A stretch of 64,000 bases of DNA. It comes from an uncultured Rhodopila sp. Its GTDB lineage: Bacteria > Pseudomonadota > Alphaproteobacteria > Acetobacterales > Acetobacteraceae. The notes under the pieces are model-generated. The model was not told the origin of the DNA, did not search any database, and was given only the letters and a program-made list of their open reading frames with translations. The translations under genes and the position numbers were made by a program. Below are positions 28,201 through 34,384 of this stretch, in pieces; positions within the stretch are counted from its first letter, which is position 1; every line of letters starts with the position of its first letter. The stretch spans positions 1 to 64,000 of the forward strand of contig CAINOE010000158.1 of assembly GCA_903851415.1 (NCBI GenBank), in the 5' to 3' direction.

Positions 28201-28444
28201 CGCTGAACAGCGGATGCGCCCGATGCTGATGACGTCGCTCGCCGCCTGCATCGGCCTGCTGCCGGCCGCGCTGTCCAACGGCATCGGCAGCCAGGTGCAA
28301 AAGCCTCTGGCGACCGTGGTGGTGGGCGGGATGCTTATCGGCCCGATTTTGCTGCTGCTGGTCGTGCCGGCGTTGCAGCGGGTGTTCCTGAGCAAGGACG
28401 ATCCCGGCGCTACGGATCAATCAACTGGCCAGCCGCCGCCTTGA
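25208..28444 (+). CDS. RND efflux pump, heavy-metal/CzcA-type inner-membrane transporter
   Basis: 1078-aa proton-driven pump with twelve predicted membrane helices and two large periplasmic loops. TM4 carries the proton-relay acidic residues in VDFGIIVDSAVIMIENIYRN (DFG...D...E), the pattern of the heavy-metal (HME) subgroup rather than drug (HAE) pumps. N-terminus AFGLSHRTVVIMSLLVFLGG and NIEAYPNPAPVILEI also fit CzcA/CusA relatives. The start is GTG 25208 with TTGAGGAAAG 7 nt upstream. Exported substrate is unknown. Its 3' end overlaps the convergent regulator gene by 35 bp. Confidence 0.94.
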   Translation: MLKSIIAFGLSHRTVVIMSLLVFLGGGFAAFTELNIEAYPNPAPVILEITAQQAGLSAEEMEKYYTTPIEIGLYSTPGIDNIRSTSFYGLSFVRVTFKYGIDYFFAYTQAALSLQQNVTLPQAQIPQIQQSSLVGEVFRYQVVGPPHFGLTNLRTVQDWVILRRLSTIPGVAAINSWGGTTKEFEVEADAGKLQTYGVTIPQLLTVLGNANINVGGREISIGQQSVNIRGIGLIDDGGNDDLTKGYRVGDIENVVVTQTGGVPIRIRDIGSVKVGFVPRLGIAGRDRQDDIVASIVVMGRTYHTNDVVPRIQAAINEMNVDGTLPPGVKIIPYYDRTSLVAVTTHTVLHNLIFGCALVFLIQWVFLGDLRSAIIVGLNIPFALLFAIILLVLQGQDANLLSIGAVDFGIIVDSAVIMIENIYRNIQASPAQRAKLLEDLAEGSFGIDPTSAHRTSTVKTWNNRLRLILVSALQVDRAVLFSATITVAAFVPLFTMQGVEGQIFGPMAKTYGYALAGALIASFTITPVLASILLPAHVKETETIVVRALRTLYSPALRWSLNRRWIMVCIGVVFLAGTGVLATRLGSEFLPALEEGNFWIRASMPPTMDLNSGTEATRKIRDILLRHPEVITVVSQHGRPDNGSDASPFSNVELFVPLKPYDEWPAGLNKDKLTAELQKEFDDELPGVSFNFSQYIQDNVEEAISGVKGANSVKVIGPNLDVLEKLGAQIRDQMAQVRGVEDLGIFHVQGQPNLNIRADREKAARYGLNTGDVNTVVQAALGGTTATTILEGDRQFALVVRLAPEYRNTMDSVGNIKVGYQTPAGSTAYIPLRELATISLDTGASYIYHEATKRFLPIKFSVRDRDLGSTVAEAKERIARNVTLPSGYRLVWAGEFEDLELAQHRLGIAVPIALALILILLYVLFNSLRDSLLALAGIPFAIGGGIIALYVTGLAFSVSSAIGFISLFGVSVMNGILIITYYNQVRAAGMGATDALFHAAEQRMRPMLMTSLAACIGLLPAALSNGIGSQVQKPLATVVVGGMLIGPILLLLVVPALQRVFLSKDDPGATDQSTGQPPP

Positions 28445-29015
28445 CCGCGGCATGGATGCGCGACGTGGCGTTCAGCTTCAGGCGGGCATTGTCGATATGG
28501 AAATCGACGGTCCGCTTGGTCAGGCCGAGGATGATGGCGATTTCGGAGGAGGTCTTGCCGCGCGCCGCCCAGGTCAGTGTTTCGACCTCGCGTTCGGTCA
28601 GATCGACCGCGGCAGGCCAGATCGCCCCGCGCGGCACGCGGGCGAGCCTCGCCTTGATGATCGCCGTCAGGATTTCGAAATCGACCGGCTTGGTGATGTA
28701 GTCGTCAGCGCCGAGTTGCCGCCCCTTCAGTTCGTTCGCCCGGTCCGACAGGGCGGTCAGATAGAGGAAGGGCATGCTGCTGAACCGCGGCGCCAGGGAC
28801 ACCAGACGTTCCAGCAGGTCGAAGCCGGACAGCACCGGCATGGTGACATCGACCAGCGCTATGTCGGGTTGCGTGGTGAGGATGGCCTGGAAGCCTTCCT
28901 CCCCGTCGCAGGCGATGCTGACCCTGAAGCCGCGGTCGACGAGTTCCTCGGCGATCAGCCCCGCCGTTTCACGGTCGTCATCGACGCACAGCACATGCGG
29001 GTTTGAGGCAGCCAT
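28410..29015 (-). CDS. LuxR-type (FixJ/NarL-like) response regulator
   Basis: 201-aa regulator: receiver domain with acidic triad (CVDDD at 10-14), phosphoacceptor D56 (ALVDVTMPVLSGFD) and Lys in ADDYITKP. A C-terminal helix-turn-helix follows (LTEREVETLTWAARGKTSSE, KRTVDFHIDNARLKL). It lies between the RND pump and a divergently transcribed kinase, so it probably answers that kinase and controls the efflux genes. Start ATG 29015 is favoured (MAASNPHVLC begins the first strand); ATG 29036 would add seven residues. Its last 35 bp are antisense to the end of the pump gene. Confidence 0.93.
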   Translation of the reverse strand: MAASNPHVLCVDDDRETAGLIAEELVDRGFRVSIACDGEEGFQAILTTQPDIALVDVTMPVLSGFDLLERLVSLAPRFSSMPFLYLTALSDRANELKGRQLGADDYITKPVDFEILTAIIKARLARVPRGAIWPAAVDLTEREVETLTWAARGKTSSEIAIILGLTKRTVDFHIDNARLKLNATSRIHAAVKAAAGQLIDP

Positions 29016-29061
29016 GTTAAATCCGATTTGCTCCATACATGCGGTTGCCGCCCCACTCCCC

Positions 29062-29136
29062 GTCATGGCCGGCTCGTCCGGGCCACCTGTCGCGGCAAGT
29101 GCGGCTATAGGTGGCCCGGACAACCCGGGCCATGAC
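29062..29136. repeat. REP-like intergenic palindromic element, copy 3
   Basis: Bounded by GTCATGGCCGGCTCG on the left and CCCGGGCCATGAC on the right, with internal GTCCGGGCCACCTGTCGCGGC and GGTGGCCCGGAC. It lies between the divergent regulator and kinase starts, occupying much of their shared promoter region. Confidence 0.75.
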
Positions 29137-29207
29137 GAAAAGGACACCGTTTCTTGCCGATATCGCGCTAACTCGACGCAGTCAACAAACGGGTGGAACC
29201 GATTGGC

Positions 29208-30800
29208 ATGAGAACCGCATTGTCGCTCCGGGGCCGCCTGTTCCTGCTGTTTGCCGCCTTGTTCGCGACCGTGGTGGTGCTCGGGCTGGCCAGCGTCTGG
29301 AGCCTGAGCCACGCGAACGCAGTGGCGACCGATCTCCGCAAGCGCTGGTTGCCGAGCGTCCGGCTGCTCGGAGACCTGAACAATTTCACCTCCGACTACC
29401 GGACCGCCGAGGCCGACAGCCTGCTCGCCGCCAACGCCGGGGAACTCGCTGCCAGCCAGCGGGACATCCGTTCCCTCGATCAGGCCGTTGCCCGGGCGCA
29501 GCGCGAATATGAGACGATCCGCCACGGCGAGGAGGAAGCGGCATTATACCGGGAGTTCGCCGCCACCTGGGCACGCTACAAGACCATAGCCGATGACGTC
29601 ACCGCCCTGTCGGCGGCGGGACGCGGCGCCGAAGCGGCCTCCGTCTATCGCGGCTCCTCCCGGACCACCTACAACACCGCCAGCGACCTGCTGGACCGGT
29701 TGACCGAAGCCAACGTTGCGTTGGCGGCCCGCGCCAGCGAGCGTTCCGCCGCCGCTTACGAGCAGGCCAGATGGGTGATGGGCCTCGCCCTGGCGCTCAC
29801 CGGGGTGGTCCTGGCGGTGGTCATCGCCCAGGTCCAACGCCGGATCTCCGTGCCGATGCTCGAACTCGGCCGCGCGATGCATCAGCTTGCGGCCAACGAT
29901 ACCGGCATCGCCGTCGGCCACACCGCGCGCAGCGACGAGATCGGCGAAATGGCGCGCGCCGTCGTGGTCTTCAGGGCCAACGCGATCGAGCTGATGCAAA
30001 GCCGGCACGGCCTGGCGCAGCAGGCCACCATGCTGGAGGAAAAGCTGGCGCACGAGCAGGCGGTGACCCGGATGCAGCGCAATTTCGTCTCGGTCATCAC
30101 GCACGAGTTCCGCACCCCGCTGACCCAGATCGACGCCCAGGCGCAGCGGCTGGCCAACCTGAAGGATCGCCTGCAGCCGCAGGACATCGTCGACAGGGCG
30201 GGCCGGATCAGGGCCGCGGTCACCCGGATCGTCCGCATGATCGATCAGTTGGTCGATACCACGCGCCTGATGGACGGCGACGCCAGCCTGTTCTTTCACC
30301 CGGAGCCGATGGACCTGATCCCGGTCCTGCGCGATGTCTGCCGCGTGCAGCGGGAAATTTCTCCGGGCGCGCGGATCACGGAGGCGTATCAAACGCAGCC
30401 GTTGCGGATCAGCGGCGACGCCAAGCTGCTGTTCCAGGCATTCGGCAACCTGGTGTCCAACGCGATCAAATACTCCCCGAACGCCGCCGCGGTGACGGTC
30501 AGTGCCGGACCCATCGGCGGGCGCGTCGCGGTGTCCGTCGGAGACAGCGGGATCGGCATCCCGGAGAAGGACCGGGCGCACGTGTTTTCACGCTACTACC
30601 GGGGCAGCAACGTGTCCGGGTTCGTCGGCACCGGAATCGGGCTGTTCCTGGTGGCGATGGTGGTGCGGCTGCATCAGGGGGAGGTCGAGGTCGAAAGCCG
30701 CGAAGGCGAAGGGTCTCGGTTCACGGTCACCCTGCCCGGCGAATCCGGGCCGGATAGCCAGCCGGCGATCACCGGTCGCGCTTCGCCTGAGCAACCTTGA
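29208..30800 (+). CDS. Sensor histidine kinase with four-helix periplasmic sensor and HAMP
   Basis: 530-aa membrane kinase. TM1 (residues 9-33), periplasmic helical sensor domain of about 150 residues (MCP four-helix type), TM2 (189-208), HAMP, then HisKA with phosphoacceptor H299 (SVITHEFRTPLTQ). The HATPase domain has an N box (FGNLVSNAIKYSP), G1 (GDSGIGIPEKD) and G2 (GFVGTGIGLFL). Probably phosphorylates the divergent LuxR-type regulator. ATG 29208 preferred; GTG 29193 would add five residues. The 3' end overlaps the convergent gene at 30769 by 32 bp. Signal sensed is unknown. Confidence 0.94.
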   Translation: MRTALSLRGRLFLLFAALFATVVVLGLASVWSLSHANAVATDLRKRWLPSVRLLGDLNNFTSDYRTAEADSLLAANAGELAASQRDIRSLDQAVARAQREYETIRHGEEEAALYREFAATWARYKTIADDVTALSAAGRGAEAASVYRGSSRTTYNTASDLLDRLTEANVALAARASERSAAAYEQARWVMGLALALTGVVLAVVIAQVQRRISVPMLELGRAMHQLAANDTGIAVGHTARSDEIGEMARAVVVFRANAIELMQSRHGLAQQATMLEEKLAHEQAVTRMQRNFVSVITHEFRTPLTQIDAQAQRLANLKDRLQPQDIVDRAGRIRAAVTRIVRMIDQLVDTTRLMDGDASLFFHPEPMDLIPVLRDVCRVQREISPGARITEAYQTQPLRISGDAKLLFQAFGNLVSNAIKYSPNAAAVTVSAGPIGGRVAVSVGDSGIGIPEKDRAHVFSRYYRGSNVSGFVGTGIGLFLVAMVVRLHQGEVEVESREGEGSRFTVTLPGESGPDSQPAITGRASPEQP

Positions 30801-31275
30801 CCGCCTGCGACACCCGGCCGATCTCGCGCGGATCGGCTCTCACCGTCGGGCGCCGGCTGGTTTTCGGCTGCATGCCGCCCGATGCCGTCCGTCCGGCCGA
30901 GGGATGACGAGGCGCCGCTTTGGTCGCTTTCAACGCCACGGCCTTGCGCATCACCTCGGCCTGCGTCGGAGTATCCAGTTGCCGCAGCGCGGCGGCGACG
31001 CGCGCCAGAGCATCGGCCAGAACCTTCGCCTTGGCCTCGGTTCCCAGGTTGTCGCGGGCCGGCGTTGCGCCTTTGGGGTCGGCCTTGCCGCGAATCTCGC
31101 GCTTCTGCTGCCATCCGATCCGGTGCGCCCGGTCGCGCGCCTGACGCAGCCGCCTGGCGAGGGCGTGCAGTTCCTGCCTGGAGCGTTCGGAGATGCCCGG
31201 TGGCCTGGTTTGCTGAACGATCTCCCGTTCCGCAACGCTAAGCAGCCGATCCTCGGGGTTGGTGGGCTCATTCAT
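30769..31275 (-). CDS. Hypothetical basic protein, 168 aa
   Basis: Soluble, highly charged, predominantly helical protein (SVAEREIVQQTRPPGISERS, RQARDRAHRIGWQQKREIRGK) with a basic, proline-containing C-terminal third. No family recognised. The C-terminal about 50 residues (HPSAGRTASGG... KVAQAKRDR) look disordered and might bind nucleic acid. Start ATG 31275 has GGAGGCGG 6 nt upstream. Convergent with the kinase gene, overlapping its end by 32 bp. The frame is open upstream to 31329 without a better start. Confidence 0.65.
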   Translation of the reverse strand: MNEPTNPEDRLLSVAEREIVQQTRPPGISERSRQELHALARRLRQARDRAHRIGWQQKREIRGKADPKGATPARDNLGTEAKAKVLADALARVAAALRQLDTPTQAEVMRKAVALKATKAAPRHPSAGRTASGGMQPKTSRRPTVRADPREIGRVSQAVKVAQAKRDR

Positions 31276-31430
31276 GGCCGCCTCCATCGTTCTGATGAAG
31301 TAGGCGACGAAGTGGGCGCGTGCCGCCACCTCCCTGCGCCGCGTTCACGACGAATTGCGGGCCGGCCGGCGCAGGTCCCCGGCGTGGACAATTCGACCGC
31401 TACGGGCTACCGGACAAACAGGAGGGCCGG

Positions 31431-31601
31431 ATGCCTGCTCAGACAATACTGATTTGGCTTGCCATCATATGGGTCGGCGCGGCGTTGATCGGGCTGACCC
31501 TGCACATCATCAAGCTGCTGCTGATAGTGGCGCTGCTGGCCTCGACCGTCGTGCTGGTTCTGGGCATTGCTTCCAAGATCGGCATTGTCCGCTGGCGGTA
31601 G
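31431..31601 (+). CDS. Small two-helix membrane protein, 56 aa
   Basis: Nearly entirely hydrophobic: TM1 about residues 5-24 (ILIWLAIIWVGAALIGLTLH) and TM2 about 26-48 (IKLLLIVALLASTVVLVLG), ending in a basic tail IGIVRWR. Resembles the short lipid-bilayer proteins (DUF-type, Lmo0937-like) common in proteobacteria; function unknown. ATG 31431 follows an ideal ribosome site AGGAGG 7 nt upstream, which makes it a convincing small gene. Divergent from the basic protein at 30769-31275. Confidence 0.8.
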   Translation: MPAQTILIWLAIIWVGAALIGLTLHIIKLLLIVALLASTVVLVLGIASKIGIVRWR

Positions 31602-31797
31602 CCGCATCCTGCCCGCAGCGGGCCGGCAATCCGCTATCGTCCCGGTGATCGGGGCGAGCAGCCGCCGGCCCGCTTGCGCGTGTTGCAACCGTCCATCACC
31701 ACTGGTGCCCCGGCCGCGGATGGGCTGATGCAGTTCGTTCCGGCGATCCAAGATTTACGCACGCAGACAAGACTATCCTGCCGCCTCGGCCACTGCC

Positions 31798-32175
31798 CTA
31801 AAGCCCGACGTTGATCACCACCCGTCCGACAATCTGCCCGGGATCGCCGTTCGGATAGACCAGACCCGTCCCCCAAACATCGATACCTGCCGCGCCCACG
31901 CCCGCCTGGACCAACGCATCCTTCACCACGGCGACACGCTCCTGCCGCAGGGTGTCGATATCGCCGGTATCCGGCCGGGTGGCGTCTCCGGCTAGGGCGA
32001 CCGGCATCAACGCATGGGCGTTGGCATAGGCTGCCGCGGCCTGGACGGTGGCCAATCCCTGAGCGTCGAGAGCCGACGAATAGGGCTGGAAGAAGACATA
32101 GAAACTCTTGCCGGCGCTGCCGCCGCAGCCGGTGAGAAACGCAAACAGCAAAACGATCGCAACGCGGAAGCGCAT
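31798..32175 (-). CDS. OmpA-like outer-membrane lipoprotein, 125 aa
   Basis: Lipoprotein signal with lipobox LTGCGGS (Cys near residue 18). The rest is a short OmpA C-terminal (peptidoglycan-binding) domain: FYVFFQPYSSALDAQGLATVQAAA, VALAGDATRPDTGDIDTLRQERVAVVKDALVQAG, and a final strand GRVVINVGL. The family usually anchors the outer membrane to peptidoglycan. GAGG precedes ATG 32175 by about 6 nt; the frame extends upstream to 32211 without support. Divergent from the TPR gene at 32474. Confidence 0.82.
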   Translation of the reverse strand: MRFRVAIVLLFAFLTGCGGSAGKSFYVFFQPYSSALDAQGLATVQAAAAYANAHALMPVALAGDATRPDTGDIDTLRQERVAVVKDALVQAGVGAAGIDVWGTGLVYPNGDPGQIVGRVVINVGL

Positions 32176-32473
32176 GGCAGCCTCGGGTTCGGGACGGTCT
32201 GATAGACGCATACGAACCGATCGAGATCAAGTTCGTCCGGTGCCGAACCTGTCGCGTTTCGGCACAACGTCCGATCCGCTTCGCAGCCGGTTGCCCCGGC
32301 GTTCCACGAACCGCGGGCGTTATACGTGACCGGGCACCGGCGGGCACGGCTGCGCGGCGGCCAAACGGCCGCCCGGCCGCGAGATTGTTTCGCCTTGCAC
32401 CTACGCAATGCTCTCGCTATACGCTCATTTTGCGGGCCGCCGGGACAGTTGTCCGAACTTCAGGAGTATTGGC

Positions 32474-34177
32474 TTGAAATCACTCATCTCCGACATCGCG
32501 GGTCTGTTTGGCTGGCGTAAAGATCCCGTGGCACCGTCCGTCCGCCAATCCGGAACGCCGTCAGGTGCAGCCACGATATCATCGGCAACAGAGGGTGACG
32601 GCCAGGCCGGCGGATCGGTGGCAGAGGCAGCAGTCATCGAGGCGGCGCCGCCGGAGGAGCGGTTGACGGAGGTGTCTCAGGCGCCGATATCGTTGTCGAT
32701 TGATAAAGAACATGCCGTTGAGGCGAGTACTTCAGCCGAAAGTAATGAGCTGGCGGAAACTGAATCGGCAGCCGATTGGCAGGCTCGGTTTGACATTGCC
32801 CGGCACACGCGCCGTGAGTCCGGACCCGCCGCCGCGCTGCCCCTGTTTGAGGCATTATGCGAGGCTGCCCCTGATCGCGCGGCCAGTCGGCTGGAGGCGG
32901 CCGCCTGTCTTCGCGACCTGCATCGTTTCGATCAAGCCGAGACCATGCTTGCGGACCTGCTTCAGACCAGTCCATCGGACGTAAGCGCGCTGCATGACCT
33001 GGCGCGACTTCTCGAGCGTCGTGGCGCGTGGACGGAAGCGGAGACTTTGTGGCGCCGCTTCCTGGCGCTTCCGAACCCGGCATGGTGGGGCCATTCCGCT
33101 CTCGCCACGACGTTGCAACGCCAGGGACGGCTGCCGGAGGCCGACCAGGTTCTGTCCGAGGCGCTGTCCCTGCATCCGGCCGAAGTCATATTGTCATGCG
33201 ACTACGCGCGCCTGGCGCAGGCGAGGGCAAACCGGGCTGACGCAAAGACGCGTTGGGAGAATGCCAGCGCGAAGTTTCCCAACGATCCGGCACCGCGTCT
33301 GGGCCTGGCCGCGGTTTTGAAGCAAGAGGGCGACCTGGCCGGCGCGGAGCGCCTTCTGCGTGCCGCATTGCAGGCGAACCCGGATGATTTCACCGCCCAA
33401 CACGATGTTGCGCGGTTGCTGGAGCAGCGCAGCGACTGGGCTGGCGCCGAACAGATCTGGCGTCGTCTGCGCGGCACCAGCGGCGTGCCGTGGTGGACCC
33501 ATTCCGCTCTCGCCACAACGTTGCAGCGCCAGGGACGGCTGCCGGAGGCCGACGCGGTCCTGTCCGAGGCGCTGTCGCTGCATCCGTCCGAGGCCGGATT
33601 GTGGTGTGACTACGCCCGTCTGGCACAGGCGAGCGGAAACCAGTCTGACGCGAAGACGCGTTGGGAGAATGCCGGCGTGAAGTTTCCTGACCATCCCGCG
33701 CCGCTTCTGGGCCTTGCCGCGATTTTGAAGCAAGAGGGCGACCTGGCCGGCGCGGAACGCCTTCTGCGTGCCGCGACGCAGGCCAAACCGGATGATTTCG
33801 CCGCCCAACACGATCTTGCGCGGTTCCTGGAACAACGCGGCGAGTGGGCCGAAGCCGAACAGATCTGGCGGCGCAGGCTCGGTGCTCCCGGCGCGTCCTG
33901 GTGGGTGCATTCCTCGCTCGCGGCGGCCTTGCGACAGCAGGGTCGCCCAAAGGACGCGGAAGAGGCGTTGTCGGCCGGGATCGCCCAACACCCGGGGGAG
34001 GTCATGCTGTATGTTGACTATGCGAAACTGGCGGAGCAACGAGGCGATTGGCCGGAAGCCCGGCGGCGCTGGACCCTGACCCTTTCCCGGTTTCCTGCCG
34101 ATGCCGCCGCAACCCGCGGCCTCGCTCTGGCGCTTCGGGAGCTGGGCGATACGGAAGCTGCCGAGGCACTGCTGTAG
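32474..34177 (+). CDS. TPR-rich protein with 136-residue tandem duplication
   Basis: 567-aa soluble protein made of tetratricopeptide-like helical pairs after an acidic, Ser/Ala-rich N-terminal 90 residues. Units contain WRRFLALPNPAWWGHSALAT, LPEADQVLSEALSLHP and LKQEGDLAGAERLLRAA. A 136-residue block beginning at W204 repeats almost verbatim at W340, and a more diverged third block starts at W476. Likely a scaffold. The start is taken as TTG 32474, which has AGGAG 9 nt upstream; ATG 32408 in frame lacks a ribosome site. The larger protein at 37224-40493 uses related repeats. Function unknown; possibly protein-complex or glycan assembly. Confidence 0.8.
   Translation: MKSLISDIAGLFGWRKDPVAPSVRQSGTPSGAATISSATEGDGQAGGSVAEAAVIEAAPPEERLTEVSQAPISLSIDKEHAVEASTSAESNELAETESAADWQARFDIARHTRRESGPAAALPLFEALCEAAPDRAASRLEAAACLRDLHRFDQAETMLADLLQTSPSDVSALHDLARLLERRGAWTEAETLWRRFLALPNPAWWGHSALATTLQRQGRLPEADQVLSEALSLHPAEVILSCDYARLAQARANRADAKTRWENASAKFPNDPAPRLGLAAVLKQEGDLAGAERLLRAALQANPDDFTAQHDVARLLEQRSDWAGAEQIWRRLRGTSGVPWWTHSALATTLQRQGRLPEADAVLSEALSLHPSEAGLWCDYARLAQASGNQSDAKTRWENAGVKFPDHPAPLLGLAAILKQEGDLAGAERLLRAATQAKPDDFAAQHDLARFLEQRGEWAEAEQIWRRRLGAPGASWWVHSSLAAALRQQGRPKDAEEALSAGIAQHPGEVMLYVDYAKLAEQRGDWPEARRRWTLTLSRFPADAAATRGLALALRELGDTEAAEALL
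33083..33898 (+). repeat. Two in-frame 408-bp tandem repeats inside the TPR gene
   Basis: TGGTGG-anchored units begin at 33083, 33491 and 33899, exactly 408 bp apart. The first two are highly similar over their length (e.g. GCAACGCCAGGGACGGCTGC against GCAGCGCCAGGGACGGCTGC). The third is diverged and stops near the gene end. The spacing corresponds to four 34-residue TPR motifs, so copy number changes would keep the reading frame. Confidence 0.85.
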
Positions 34178-34384
34178 ATTTTTCCGCGGCATCCCCGGAC
34201 GACACACGACAGGCAATATGATTTCGCGTGTGACGTCCGGCGCCGGGGTGAAACGTCTGTCGCCGGGGAGACCCGGCGCAGCATTGTCATGCGAGGCAAC
34301 CATCGTGGTAAAGAAACGGGCGCGGCGGCGGCGATGACCCTGGTCGTGGCCGCTTACCGCGCCTTTCCAGCCAGCCTGAAAACG

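Noticed and set aside
25235..28420. 1061-codon open frame antisense to the RND pump
   Set aside because: Same GC-skew artefact; the translation is Arg/Asp/His/Gln-rich with no membrane or domain signature, while the plus strand encodes a complete pump.
33083..34177. CRISPR-like periodic repeats
   Set aside because: The 408-bp periodicity is in-frame coding DNA of TPR motifs, with no short repeats or unique spacers. No CRISPR array was found elsewhere in the window.
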